DNA of 64,000 bases from Rhynchopus sp. YZ270_cl-10 (GCA_964035575.1 OZ037891.1:1-64000), one strand, 5' to 3'; numbered from the stretch's first letter, positions 1-7,635 are shown. Program-made: numbers and translations. The notes: a model not told the origin generated them from the sequence alone.

Positions 1-100
1 AAGACAGCATTTACATGGGGACCTTATTCAAAACGAAAACACACACAAGGAATGATGGAAATTTATGGCCGCGTTACGAAGAGAATGCGAGAGAATTCGT

Positions 101-172
101 GGCTCGGTGGTCTAGTGGCATGATTCTCGCTTAGGGTGCGAGAGGTCCGGGGTTCAATTCCCCGCCGAGCCC
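101..172 (+). tRNA. tRNA-Pro (AGG)
   Basis: Full cloverleaf: acceptor GGCTCGG/CCGAGCC, anticodon stem CTCGC/GCGAG with loop TTAGGGT, and T-arm CGGGG-TTCAATT-CCCCG. Anticodon AGG, U33 present. No CCA is encoded, as in eukaryotes. A T-run at about 178-182 can serve as the Pol III terminator. It is a close relative of tRNA-Pro(CGG) at 4844-4915. Confidence 0.96.
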
Positions 173-269
173 TTGTCTTTTTGGATTTTCATTTTTAATT
201 TTTTTTTCGTTTGAAACTCCGTGTAGCTTGCACAAAAGTACCCTTTTTGGATTGTGCCTAAGTATCACC

Positions 270-341
270 TCCCCTTTAGTACAGTGGTTAGTATACCTGG
301 CTTTCACCCAGGCGACCCGGGTTCAAACCCCGGAGGGGGAA
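270..341 (+). tRNA. tRNA-Glu (TTC)
   Basis: Acceptor TCCCCTT pairs with AGGGGGA. The anticodon stem CCTGG/CCAGG closes loop CTTTCAC, giving anticodon TTC. The T-arm is CCGGG-TTCAAAC-CCCGG. A CCTTTTTG terminator follows directly. Confidence 0.96.
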
Positions 342-478
342 TCCTTTTTGATTGCTTTCAAATTTCGGAGCTGTTTTTTGATATTTTCATATTTCTGAAT
401 TTTCAATTTGGCAAAGTTTTGTGACAAGAAATCTCTGAGAAGGAGGAAATCTAAAAATATTTTGGAATGAACAAAAAG

Positions 479-550
479 TACTCGCGGCGGGGATCGAACC
501 CGCAACCTCCGGCGTCGGGAACCGACGCGCTTCCATTGCGCCACGCGAGC
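479..550 (-). tRNA. tRNA-Arg (CCG), with C33
   Basis: Acceptor GCTCGCG/CGCGAGT (first pair G-U), D-arm GCGC/GCGC and T-arm GCGGG-TTCGATC-CCCGC are all intact. By position the anticodon arm is TCGGT-TCCCGAC-GCCGG, so positions 34-36 are CCG (Arg) and position 33 is C instead of U. The anticodon arm can also be drawn as a longer GCGTCGG/CCGACGC helix, which makes the identity slightly less certain than in its neighbours. A CTTTTT terminator lies at 473-478. Confidence 0.82.
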
Positions 551-1123
551 TTATCTTGTTTCCCAAGATCTCAGATTATGGAGAAGGTTTGGCAGTGTCT
601 AAAAAAGTTCAAAAATTGATAAAACAGCCAGTGTCCCTTGGTGCATGACTGGTTGTACTGTGGTGGACCCGTGCACTTTCCATACAGTCCTATGCCAGCA
701 AACCCACACGCAATGGGTTTGTGGGTTTGCTGCATCCACTGCACCTGTGCATAAGATAACCCATCGTGAAACTCCCTTGTGCACCCGACATACCACCCCT
801 GGCCATATTGGTCAGGCATATTAGTAAGGGTACCTGGTCACAGTGACTGGGCACAGTAGGAACCACAGCTGAAATGGGTGGGGGCTTAAAGCCATGTTCC
901 AGCATGTGGTTCCTCTTTAGGTCCCAGCATGTAGTACACCCGACATACCACAGCCCAGGCCATATTGGTAAGGCATATTAGTAGGGGCACCTGGTCACAG
1001 TGACTAGGTAGGTGCACAGAGGGGTTCCTAATCGGGCGCACAGGGGGATTCCTAATCGGGCGCACAGGGGGTCGGCCCGCAAACCTGATGATCATATTAC
1101 CTCTGACCAGCGCACCGGCCATA

Positions 1124-1179
1124 CTGACTTACATGTTTATTTACTGGGAATTTTGTGAAGAAATAAACATGTAAGTCAG
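1124..1179. repeat. Palindromic mini-element 1
   Basis: Eighteen-base inverted arms, CTGACTTACATGTTTATT and AATAAACATGTAAGTCAG, flank a spacer containing GGGAATTTTGTGAA. The same arms and spacer recur at 1235-1292 and 1337-1392, so this is a small mobile or locally amplified hairpin element of MITE-like size. Confidence 0.7.
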
Positions 1180-1234
1180 GTTGGGTTTATGAACCTGTTG
1201 TAGTCCTAACCTGACTTACATGGTTATGAAAAAC

Positions 1235-1292
1235 CTGACTTACATGGTTATTAACCCAGGGAATTTTGTGAACAAATAAACATGTAAGTCAG
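1235..1292. repeat. Palindromic mini-element 2
   Basis: This is the second copy of the hairpin element. An extra left arm lies just upstream at 1211-1228, so the unit may be partly duplicated. The spacer again carries GGGAATTTTGTGAA. Confidence 0.7.
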
Positions 1293-1336
1293 GTTTTTCA
1301 TAAACACGTAAGTCAAGCCAAAAACATGTGGCCATA

Positions 1337-1392
1337 CTGACTTACATGTTTATGAACTGGGATTTTTGTGAATAAATACACATGTAAGTCAG
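1337..1392. repeat. Palindromic mini-element 3
   Basis: Third copy, with slight changes: the left arm ends in TATG, the spacer reads GGGATTTTTGTGAA, and the right arm holds a few extra bases before CATGTAAGTCAG. Confidence 0.68.
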
Positions 1393-1631
1393 CATGGGTT
1401 TATAAACATGATCATCAAATTTTTTTTCGATTGTGACGGAAGTTGTGACTGAACTGACTTACCATGTCGAGCAAAAACCCGCATCAGACAAAAAAAAAAT
1501 TTCTCCACTAAGAATCCTTACGCAAGAAAGAGTACACATCATTTCCACTTTTTCGTTTTGAACGAGTTTGTGACCGACCTGAAACCGTCCGAAACCATAT
1601 TGTTTTGCTTTTTCCAATCGCAAAAAGAGAG

Positions 1632-1702
1632 TGCGTAATCCGGGAATCGAACCCGGGCCGACCCCGTGGCGGGGGGCCATTCTACCACTAGACCAATTAC
1701 GC
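1632..1702 (-). tRNA. tRNA-Gly (GCC), with C33
   Basis: Acceptor GCGTAAT/ATTACGC, T-arm CCGGG-TTCGATT-CCCGG. The anticodon arm is GCCCC-CCGCCAC-GGGGT, so the anticodon is GCC. Position 33 is C, where other eukaryotic Gly(GCC) tRNAs have U in an otherwise similar loop. An A-run at 1621-1626 (T-run on this strand) is the terminator. Confidence 0.93.
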
Positions 1703-1818
1703 TACGATATTAGTCGAAATTGTGCTCGAGTTGCCGCTCGTTGCATGGTTGAAAAATATTTCACAATATCCCTCGAAATAAAACCCTTTCTGAGATCCCA
1801 ATAAGTGGGAATATTCAA

Positions 1819-1890
1819 GCGGTTATGGTTTAGTGGTTAGAACACCCGTTTGTGGCACGGGAGACCCGAGTTCAATTCTCGGTAACCGCT
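1819..1890 (+). tRNA. tRNA-His (GTG)
   Basis: Acceptor GCGGTTA/TAACCGC; anticodon arm CCCGT-TTGTGGC-ACGGG gives GTG. The G-1 of mature tRNA-His is not encoded (the base before is A) and would be added after transcription, as in most eukaryotes. It ends directly in a T6 terminator. Confidence 0.96.
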
Positions 1891-1979
1891 TTTTTAGCTG
1901 TACAATCAACCGTCTAAATTTTTTTTTCAACTCCAAAAATATGCAGGCCACATAAAAAATACTATTGCCTAAAGACATG

Positions 1980-2051
1980 GACCGTGTGGCTCAATGGAAG
2001 AGCGCCTGACCACGGATCAGGCGGTTGCAGGTTCGAGTCCTGCCACGGTTG
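1980..2051 (+). tRNA. tRNA-Arg (ACG), with C33
   Basis: Acceptor GACCGTG/CACGGTT, D-arm GCTC/GAGC, anticodon arm CCTGA-CCACGGA-TCAGG and T-arm GCAGG-TTCGAGT-CCTGC. The anticodon is ACG. Position 33 is C instead of U although every stem is well paired, so this does not look like a decayed copy. Confidence 0.94.
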
Positions 2052-2140
2052 CTTCTTTTTTTAGGCAATTTGAAGAATTTGAAATTATTTTCATTTTGAA
2101 ATCGCCCCTCACAAAGAAAACACTTTGCATGAAAGTAACA

Positions 2141-2212
2141 GCACTTATGGTATAACGGTTAGTATTCTCGCCTTCCAAGCGAGCGGCCCGGGTTCGACTC
2201 CCGGTAAGTGCA
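2141..2212 (+). tRNA. tRNA-Gly (TCC)
   Basis: Acceptor GCACTTA/TAAGTGC; anticodon arm CTCGC-CTTCCAA-GCGAG gives TCC with normal U33. T-arm CCGGG-TTCGACT-CCCGG. A T-run follows at about 2216-2222. Confidence 0.96.
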
Positions 2213-2500
2213 GTTCTTTTTTTAAAGGGGGAAGCAAAATTTTCATGTTCAGAAAATTTTTTCTGAAATGTCAGCTTTTCAAAGAATTTCCAGTTTTCAA
2301 GTTTTTCCCAAAAATTTTTCAAGGTTCTTATGGGTGGGTTGACTACCAAAAAATCCAAAATCCCGGGGTGACCCCCCTTCCCACTGGACCCAATGTTTTT
2401 ATCTGTTGTGACTGTAACTTGTCACTGTAATTCATTTGACACCAACCTCTCACTTTTTTGTGTTTTCAAAAAAGTTCAAAAAAACAATGTTCAAAAAGTT

Positions 2501-2573
2501 AACCCCGTGCGGGACTCGAACCCGCAACCTTTGGATTCGAAGTCCAACGCGCTATCCATTGCGCCAACGGGGC
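2501..2573 (-). tRNA. tRNA-Arg (TCG)
   Basis: Acceptor GCCCCGT/ACGGGGT; anticodon arm TTGGA-CTTCGAA-TCCAA gives TCG with U33. T-arm GCGGG-TTCGAGT-CCCGC. A T5 terminator follows on this strand. Confidence 0.96.
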
Positions 2574-2635
2574 CTGATTTGATTTTCATCAGAAAAGAAA
2601 CGAAACAATGAGTGGGAGCCCTGTACAAAAAAGAA

Positions 2636-2707
2636 TTCCCCGGCCGGGAATTGAACCCGGGTCTTCCGCGTGACAGGCGGAAATACTGACCTCTATACTA
2701 CCGAGGA
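2636..2707 (-). tRNA. tRNA-Asp (GTC)
   Basis: Acceptor TCCTCGG/CCGGGGA; anticodon stem CCGC/GCGG around CTGTCAC gives GTC with U33. T-arm CCGGG-TTCAATT-CCCGG. A T6 run follows on this strand. Confidence 0.95.
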
Positions 2708-2806
2708 TACAATCTTCACTCTGATTTATTTTCGCGGATTAAAATGGTCTAAAATGAGCACAGAAATGACGAAAATGCATGAAAATTTGTGAACAAAAAA
2801 ATGAAT

Positions 2807-2888
2807 CGCAGTCGGCAGGACTTGAACCTGCGCGGGCAGAGCCCAATGGATTTCTAGTCCACCTCCGTAACCACTTGGATACGACTGC
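2807..2888 (-). tRNA. tRNA-Ser (AGA)
   Basis: Eighty-two-base class II tRNA with a long variable arm (GGGCTCTGCCCG). Acceptor GCAGTCG/CGACTGC, discriminator G as expected for Ser, anticodon loop CTAGAAA, anticodon AGA. It is the only Ser tRNA in the array. Confidence 0.95.
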
Positions 2889-2966
2889 TGTAATTCTCAC
2901 CGTTCTTTGTTTTTAGGCAGTCATCTGTTTGCAGAAAATAATCTGGAACACGAAAACGAAAAAAAA

Positions 2967-3050
2967 TCCTCTCGGCCGGAATCGAACCAGCGACCGCTCG
3001 ATAACCGAGTATTCTACAGTCGAGCGCTCTACCAATTGAGCTACGAGAGG
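2967..3050 (-). tRNA. tRNA-Tyr (GTA) with a short intron
   Basis: Acceptor CCTCTCG/CGAGAGG. The anticodon arm is CTCGA-CTGTAG, then AATACTCGGTT, then A-TCGAG. The anticodon GTA is followed by G37 and an 11-base intron at the canonical 37/38 position. Tyr tRNAs carry an intron in most eukaryotes. The T-arm is GCTGG-TTCGATT-CCGGC. Confidence 0.94.
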
Positions 3051-3174
3051 TTCTACAACTGTCATTGTTTTCACAGAAGCCCATAAAATTTTTTGGCTCA
3101 AAAAAATTTTTTTGCCACACAAACCTGTAGAAATTTGCACCCCATGTATTTCTTAATGATACGATAATATCAAG

Positions 3175-3247
3175 GCGAGGTTGGCGCAGTCGGGAGCGCG
3201 TAGGTCCCATAATCCTAAGGTCGTCAGTTCGATCCTGGCACCTCGCA
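3175..3247 (+). tRNA. tRNA-Met (CAT), elongator type, with C33
   Basis: Acceptor GCGAGGT/ACCTCGC and T-arm GTCAG-TTCGATC-CTGGC. The loop CCCATAA gives anticodon CAT. C33 is normal for initiator tRNA in many eukaryotes, but this gene has the elongator T54 (TTCG) and a G1-C72 pair, so it reads as an elongator with an initiator-like anticodon loop. The innermost anticodon-stem pair is T-T. Confidence 0.9.
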
Positions 3248-3332
3248 CTTTTTTGTGTGTCTTTTTCCTTTGTGTGGGATTTTCAGCAAAATTTCCACCT
3301 TCATGCTAAACGCATTGAAGCCCTAAATCATG

Positions 3333-3403
3333 GGCCCTATGGTGTAGCGGTAGCACTATGGATTCCAAATCCATCAACGGCGGTTCGATTCCGTCTAGGG
3401 TCA
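3333..3403 (+). tRNA. tRNA-Trp (CCA)
   Basis: Acceptor GGCCCTA/TAGGGTC; anticodon arm ATGGA-TTCCAAA-TCCAT gives CCA with U33. T-arm GGCGG-TTCGATT-CCGTC. The acceptor and D-arm resemble those of tRNA-Gln, but the anticodon is plainly CCA. A T7 run follows shortly after. Confidence 0.9.
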
Positions 3404-3485
3404 TTTCTTTTTTTACACACTTTCCTTTCTGTGTTGTCTTGAAAAACTTCTTCGCAGGAGAAACAGCAAAAGCATCTTAATCAGC

Positions 3486-3557
3486 GGCGATTTAGCTCAG
3501 TGGCAGAGCATTGGTCTTGTAAACCAAGGGTCGGGGGTTCGATCCCCCCAGTTGCCT
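3486..3557 (+). tRNA. tRNA-Thr (TGT)
   Basis: Acceptor GGCGATT/AGTTGCC; anticodon arm TTGGT-CTTGTAA-ACCAA gives TGT with U33; T-arm GGGGG-TTCGATC-CCCCC. A T-run follows at about 3563-3568. Confidence 0.96.
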
Positions 3558-4375
3558 TTCTATTTTTTGGTGATGTGATGTGATGCGGTTGTGCTGAAGA
3601 AGCAGCAACTGAGCACTGGATGTGACAGGCAGGAACGCAGAAGGGAGATGGCCTGGCCGCTATACTCCAGTACAGGCCCGAGCGAGTGCTCACAGAATGG
3701 GCTCCAAAAACCAGCACAGAATGGAATGGCTGGAGACTTATAGGCTTACTGTAAGGATTTGTTAGGAGTGGAAAAAAAAACTCCTGACCCGGGTATTGAA
3801 TTTTCAGATCATTTTCTCAGTCACAATGCAAGCACAGAATGGAAACGAAAAACCAGCACAGAATGGAATGGCTGGAGTCTTATAGCCGTGTTCCATTCTG
3901 TGCTTGGTTTTGGTTTCCATTCTGTGCTTGCATTGTGACTGAGAAAATGATCCGAAAATTCAATAGCCAGGTCAGGAGTTTTTCCATCTGAATTATGGAT
4001 TGCTAAGGATTTCCCAGCCATTCCATTCTGTGCTGGATTCCACCATTCTGTACTGGTGAGTCGCCAAGAAGCGGCAGCTGAGCACACTGGACATGCCCAG
4101 AAAGGAGATAAGTTGTGGGGCTGAAACGTGCTATCCCCAGCAAAAGGGTCTGGCACTTTTCGCGAGTGGAAGCAGTTCACACCTGGTTGAACGCAAAACC
4201 TACACCGGTCGGTGGGAGTCCTGTGTTGGTTCGGAAAACACATATTTTCACCCAAATTCCACTCTCAACTTGCCAACGAAACAGAACTGAGATCAAGTGG
4301 AGGAAATATTTTTTGGTTTTCATTTGCCTCAAAATCTCAGAAACCTGCAAAATCGTAAACATTCAAAAAGAAAAG
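3558..4375. other. Gene-free gap with duplicated flanks around a fold-back element
   Basis: No RNA gene is recognised. Besides the fold-back element (3705-4040), a diverged direct repeat of about 50 bp flanks it: 3592-3652 and 4062-4113 both read AAGAAGC(A/G)GCA(A/G)CTGAGCAC followed by a GGAGAT motif. The rest, about 4115-4375, shows nothing recognisable. Confidence 0.5.
3705..4040. repeat. Fold-back element
   Basis: Long imperfect inverted repeat. The inner arms at about 3775-3880 and 3885-3985 contain TCATTTTCTCAGTCACAATG and its complement, plus the outer motif CAGCACAGAATGGAATGGCT and its complement. The loop is only a few tens of bases. The structure fits a MITE or fold-back transposon without coding capacity. 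Confidence 0.65.
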
Positions 4376-4448
4376 CACCTCCCGCGGGGCTCGAACCCGC
4401 GACCACAAGGTTAAGGGCCTTGCGCTCTACCGACTGAGCTAGGGAGGC
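4376..4448 (-). tRNA. tRNA-Lys (CTT), with C33
   Basis: Acceptor GCCTCCC/GGGAGGT, D-arm GCTC/GAGC, anticodon arm CAAGG-CCCTTAA-CCTTG, T-arm GCGGG-TTCGAGC-CCCGC. The anticodon is CTT. Position 33 is C instead of U with perfect stems. Confidence 0.94.
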
Positions 4449-4555
4449 TCACATTCATTTAAACCAAAGAATCATTGTGGGGGGTGGTCATGCAGAAAAG
4501 TCTCTTGTCCTAAATTTGACCACCCCAGAGAAAAGGAAAGAAGGTAAAACTATTA

Positions 4556-4629
4556 GGCCCGTGTAGCCCAATGGATAAGGCGTTCGCTTCCTAAGCGAAA
4601 GATTGTGGGTTCGATCCCCACCATGGGTA
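4556..4629 (+). tRNA. tRNA-Arg (CCT)
   Basis: Acceptor GCCCGTG/CATGGGT; anticodon arm TTCGC-TTCCTAA-GCGAA gives CCT with U33; T-arm GTGGG-TTCGATC-CCCAC. A T5 run follows at about 4634-4639. It is the fourth Arg isoacceptor in the array. Confidence 0.95.
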
Positions 4630-4843
4630 TTCTCTTTTTCACTGGGAAGTGAAAATATGGAAAATGATTTTTCAAGATTCTCTCACTATCTTGGGATTTT
4701 GGTGACAACAAAGATATGGCAAAATACTTTCACAAAAATGCACTTTTCCAAACTTCCTCATCTTGGGATTTTGGTGGTCGAAAAGATGTGGAAATAATTT
4801 TTCTAAACAATTCCCAAGCAAGAAACTACCTAAATAAAAAGAG

Positions 4844-4915
4844 GGGCTCAGCAGGGAATCGAACCCTGGACCTCTCGCACCCGAAGCGAGAATCATGCCA
4901 CTAGACCACTAAGCC
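4844..4915 (-). tRNA. tRNA-Pro (CGG)
   Basis: Acceptor GGCTTAG/CTGAGCC; anticodon arm CTCGC-TTCGGGT-GCGAG gives CGG with U33; T-arm CAGGG-TTCGATT-CCCTG. A T5 run at about 4836-4840 lies downstream on this strand. Confidence 0.96.
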
Positions 4916-5009
4916 ACTGATTATTTTCTTCATCCAGATTTACATGATGGCGTTAATATTCAAAAGTCAGAAATTCTTCTCTCCAAAACTTGGTCTAAAA
5001 AAAAGTATT

Positions 5010-5081
5010 TTCCGCTGCGGGGAATTGAACCCCGGTCTGCCGGGTGAGAGCCGGCTGTTCTAACCACTATACTACAGCGGA
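5010..5081 (-). tRNA. tRNA-Glu (CTC)
   Basis: Acceptor TCCGCTG/CAGCGGA; anticodon arm GCCGG-CTCTCAC-CCGGC gives CTC with U33; T-arm CGGGG-TTCAATT-CCCCG. Confidence 0.96.
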
Positions 5082-5171
5082 TCTGATAGTAGGCAAAACT
5101 ATTATCTGCATGGGGACATCTTTTCGATCGTTGCATTGAACGAAAATGTGAAGGAAAGTTCAAAAAGAAAT

Positions 5172-5244
5172 TACAGCTAGTCGGGATTGAACCGACGATC
5201 TCTCGCGTGTGAGGCGAGCGTCCTAACCACTAGACGATAGCTGC
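5172..5244 (-). tRNA. tRNA-Val (CAC)
   Basis: Acceptor GCAGCTA/TAGCTGT; anticodon arm CTCGC-CTCACAC-GCGAG gives CAC with U33; T-arm GTCGG-TTCAATC-CCGAC. A T5 run follows on this strand. Confidence 0.95.
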
Positions 5245-5308
5245 TACAATAATGACCGGAACTGTTTTCCACAAGAGGTGGGTTTTCTGCGGAAAAATGG
5301 TAATAACG

Positions 5309-5390
5309 TGACGAGAGTGGGGTTTGAACCCACGCCTCCGAAGAGACCAGGGCCTAAACCTGGCGCCTTAGACCGCTCGGCCATCTCGCC
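5309..5390 (-). tRNA. tRNA-Leu (TAG)
   Basis: Class II tRNA of 82 bases with variable arm TCTCTTCGGAGG. Acceptor GGCGAGA/TCTCGTC; anticodon arm CCAGG-TTTAGGC-CCTGG gives TAG. Near-identical in body to tRNA-Leu(AAG) at 5612-5693, so the two are recent duplicates with changed anticodons. Confidence 0.95.
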
Positions 5391-5449
5391 TTCCCAGTTT
5401 TTTATGACTTTTGCAAAGAACAGAAAATGGTTTGAGAAGGGAAAAAAGT

Positions 5450-5522
5450 CTCCTCCTGTTGGGTTCGAACCAACGACCTGCAGGTTAACAGCCTGACGCG
5501 CTACCGACTGCGCCAAGGAGGA
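5450..5522 (-). tRNA. tRNA-Asn (GTT)
   Basis: Acceptor TCCTCCT/AGGAGGA; loop CTGTTAA gives GTT with U33; T-arm GTTGG-TTCGAAC-CCAAC. The outermost anticodon-stem pair is T-C, a mild defect. A T6 run follows on this strand. Confidence 0.93.
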
Positions 5523-5611
5523 CCTGACAAGTGTGCTTTTTGTGTTTTGCACAATCTTGAAAACAAAACAAAAGGGATAGATTGAAAATGAAAATGAAAA
5601 AGAATAACAAG

Positions 5612-5693
5612 TGACGAGAGTGGGGTTTGAACCCACGCCCCCGAAGGGACCAGGGCCTTAACCTGGCGCCTTAGACCACTCGGCCATCTCGCC
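5612..5693 (-). tRNA. tRNA-Leu (AAG)
   Basis: Class II tRNA with the same acceptor and T-arm as the TAG gene nearby. The loop TTAAGGC gives AAG and the variable arm is TCCCTTCGGGGG, with compensatory changes relative to its sister gene. Confidence 0.95.
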
Positions 5694-5786
5694 TTCAATA
5701 AAAGCCAACAAGAATATGGAAGTGGGAATGCGTTTCAACCAGTCACAGAGGAGAATAACAAGGGACGAAACGGAGAAAAAGGAAAG

Positions 5787-5858
5787 TTCTCCTACGCGGA
5801 TTCGAACCGCGGTCGCGAGATTCAGAGTCTCGAGTGCTAACCACTACACCATAGGAGA
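5787..5858 (-). tRNA. tRNA-Gln (CTG)
   Basis: Acceptor TCTCCTA/TAGGAGA; anticodon arm CGAGA-CTCTGAA-TCTCG gives CTG with U33; T-arm CGCGG-TTCGAAT-CCGCG. A T5 run is at about 5776-5780. Confidence 0.96.
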
Positions 5859-5949
5859 TACAATTCTGTCGCTTCCTTCTTTTTCTTTGGTACCAAAAAG
5901 AATCGAGATCTGGAAATATCACAACAGTGTTTCCAAGCCAAAAAATGTT

Positions 5950-6022
5950 TGGAGATTGAGGGTATCGATCCCTCTACCTCTCGCATGCTGAGCGAGCGCT
6001 CTACCATTTGAGCTAAACCCCC
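5950..6022 (-). tRNA. tRNA-Ala (AGC), with C33
   Basis: Acceptor GGGGGTT/AATCTCC with the G3-U70 pair that defines Ala. Anticodon arm CTCGC-TCAGCAT-GCGAG gives AGC with C33. The T-loop is ATCGATA, the A54-type form also seen in plant tRNA-Ala, which hints at an algal or plant-related host without proving it. A T5 run is close downstream on this strand. Confidence 0.94.
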
Positions 6023-6123
6023 TTACATTTCTTAAACGAATCTTTACAAGGTGGGGATGGAATTCAAAACCAAAAAGGGAGAAGTAACACTCAAGAGAAA
6101 ATCTGGTCTTGAAACAAAAAGAG

Positions 6124-6195
6124 AGGGCACACCCGGGTTCGAACCAGGGACCGTTCGGACTGCAGCCGAATGCTCTACCACTGAGCTATATACCC
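6124..6195 (-). tRNA. tRNA-Cys (GCA)
   Basis: Acceptor GGGTATA/TGTGCCC; anticodon arm TTCGG-CTGCAGT-CCGAA gives GCA with U33; T-arm CCTGG-TTCGAAC-CCGGG; discriminator T (U73), typical for Cys. It is the last tRNA of the array. Confidence 0.95.
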
Positions 6196-6278
6196 TTCAA
6201 TAATCATGCTTTGCGCTGAATACTATCAGTTCACTTTTCAACCAACTTCTGTGTGTTACACCACAAATAAGGAAAAAA

Positions 6279-6397
6279 GGATTCAAGCACCCGGACTTCC
6301 CAGCTGGTCACCCACGCCAGTACTATCCAGGCCTGCTGGTGCTTAACTTCTCAAATCAGGCGGGATGAGGTGTATTCACCAGAGTATGGCCGAATCC
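6279..6397 (-). rRNA. 5S ribosomal RNA, copy 1
   Basis: 119-base 5S rRNA. On the minus strand it opens GGATTCGGCCATACTC and closes GGGTGCTTGAATCC, so ends pair (GGATTC/GAATCC). Internal control motifs such as GAGAAGTTAAGCACC and GGGTGACCAGCTGGGAA match the eukaryotic pattern. A T6 terminator (6273-6278 complement) follows. The ~70 bp upstream (6398-6465) is shared with copy 2 and probably contains promoter sequence. Confidence 0.96.
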
Positions 6398-6539
6398 AAT
6401 AATGGGTCTGGGTGGAAAACCTTTGAAGAGCTTTATATTTCTGAGCTTGTTTTTGCTTCACTTGTGCAAAAGGTCTTGGGTGTTGCATGGTACAGGAAAC
6501 TTTATTTGTCTCCCCTGTTCCGCTGCACTCTGCATTAGG

Positions 6540-6900
6540 TCATTTCACCTAAAATAAGGCCAGTTTGCGATCTTCTTGGAGTATCTTGGTGTCCAGTACA
6601 GTGTTTCTGGCATTGTGGACTTGCATGTTGTACAGGGCAACTGCCTGGGAATTAGTCCCACTTCTTGCAACAGTTTAGCTATTTCGGCATCCCCAGCGCG
6701 CATGATATTAAGCACAGGAGAATTTTTGGCTGCAGGTGCGCACGTCCCTTCTGGGGAGTATGGATGCCTCTTCCTCAGTTTTTGTTGTGCATTTTTGCAC
6801 CTTTGCGCTCATCTCCATCTCACCAAAGGTGAAATTGTGAATGCTGTCATGCAGCATTCACATTCCAGCATGCTCCTGTAGGCTGAAGCACCGTCGGTGG
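6540..6900 (-). pseudogene. Possible relic of an ISXO2/IS1595-like (Merlin-type) transposase
   Basis: On the minus strand about 6713-6540 reads MRAGDAEIAKLLQEVGLIP, then a CxxC segment (PCTTCKSTM) and NWPYFR, resembling the N-terminal zinc-ribbon of ISXO2-like DDE transposases. About 6895-6810 reads TDGASAYRSML and, after a frame change, HNKN, resembling the C-terminal part of such enzymes. The C-terminal piece lies upstream of the N-terminal piece, so these would be ends of two adjacent copies or a rearranged one. The match is by eye and weak. Confidence 0.3.
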
Positions 6901-6951
6901 TGTAGTCTCCCCTCATTTCTGCTCTCTGGATAGTGCAACAAACACAGGGAT

Positions 6952-6988
6952 ACAAGACAGGGTTGTCTTGTTGGAGGTGGGTCAGGGT
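6952..6988. repeat. 37-base hairpin motif, copy 1
   Basis: CAAGACA and TGTCTTG form a short stem, followed by TTGGAGGTGGGTCAGGGT. The same 37 bases recur at 9418-9454 in unrelated flanks. It lies about 45 bp beyond the 3' end of 5S copy 2. Its role is unknown. Confidence 0.6.
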
Positions 6989-7033
6989 CTGGATGTCCTA
7001 AAACCACACACCAACACGGAAGAAAAGCAAAAA

Positions 7034-7152
7034 GGATTCAAGCACCCGGACTTCCCAGCTGGTCACCCACGCCAGTACTATCCAGGCCTGCTGGTGCTTA
7101 ACTTCTCAAATCAGGCGGGATGAGGTGTATTCACCAGAGTATGGCCGAATCC
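7034..7152 (-). rRNA. 5S ribosomal RNA, copy 2
   Basis: Same 119-base sequence as copy 1, with a T5 run just downstream (7029-7033 complement). The upstream ~60 bp (from 7153) matches copy 1 apart from scattered changes, so the duplicated unit includes the 5' flank. Confidence 0.96.
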
Positions 7153-7453
7153 AATACTGAGTCAGGTTCGAAAACCTTTGAAGAGCTTTTTATTTCTGAG
7201 CTTGTTTTTGCTTCGGTTGTGAAAACCGGTTTGTGGGTCAGCAGGTTTAACAAGTTTGGCCAGTCCTTAGCACAGCACTTAGTGCGCTGCACTACTGCAT
7301 CGGAGCAGGTGCCTGTGTGCTCACAGGTCACCACTCAGTGGTCGATCCCTCTAGACCAGTGTGCTGGGTTTACTGGGTTTACTGGGTAACATGATGGTTT
7401 GTGTGATCACGTTTGTTTTGGTTTGTTTGTTTAAAAAGGCGGGTTTGTGCAAA
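7153..7453. other. Spacer between 5S copy 2 and U1
   Basis: It starts with the conserved 5S upstream flank (to about 7215). The remainder, including a tandem CTGGGTTTA triplet at about 7367-7388, shows no recognisable gene. Confidence 0.5.
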
Positions 7454-7597
7454 GCACAGCACCGCCGCTGTCAAAAATTTCACTGTGCAAGCCAGCCGAA
7501 GCTAGTGCCACCAGTATCCCCTGCGCAGTGCAATGCAAGGGCCACTGGTGTGTCGACGCCCTTGTTGATCAGGTCAGACACCAGTAAGGTATGTAAC
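7454..7597 (-). ncRNA. U1 spliceosomal RNA, variant 5' end
   Basis: On the minus strand, stem-loop I (CTGGTGT/ACACCAG) carries GATCAACAAGG, matching the U1-70K loop GAUCANNAAGG. Stem-loop II carries CATTGCACTGC, matching the U1A site AUUGCAC. A third hairpin has a TTCG loop, the Sm site is GAAATTTTTG, and a terminal hairpin ACAGC/GCTGT closes it. Upstream lies the GCTTCCCTGA element shared with the other snRNA genes. The 5' end is odd: it reads ACATACCTTACTGG, where U1 normally reads ATACTTACCTGG, so it would pair best with AAG|GTATGT and not CAG|GTAAGT. The exact 5' end (7594-7598) is uncertain. Confidence 0.88.
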
Positions 7598-7635
7598 CTC
7601 TAGCTGAGTTTAACAACATGCGAAACTCCAACACC

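Larger units (their letters stand above)
552..1631. repeat. Repeat-rich gap in the tRNA array
   Basis: No RNA gene or convincing coding region is seen. There is a diverged direct duplication of about 75 bp (781-856 and 935-1006, both with CATATTGGT and ACCTGGTCACAGTGACT), a tandem pair of 26-bp units built on AATCGGGCGCACAGGGGG at about 1022-1078, and the three palindromic mini-elements annotated separately. All frames are short. Confidence 0.6.
6398..7033. other. Spacer between the two 5S genes
   Basis: The first ~70 bp is the shared 5S 5' flank (AACCTTTGAAGAGCTTT, then TTTCTGAGCTTGTTTTTGCTTC). The middle holds a possible transposase relic (6540-6900) and the end a 37-base motif with a hairpin (6952-6988) that recurs at 9418-9454. 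No other gene is recognised. Confidence 0.55.

Noticed and set aside
571-1122. Short open frames of 65-82 codons around 571-1122
   Set aside because: They overlap direct repeats, have no family resemblance and are of the length expected by chance.
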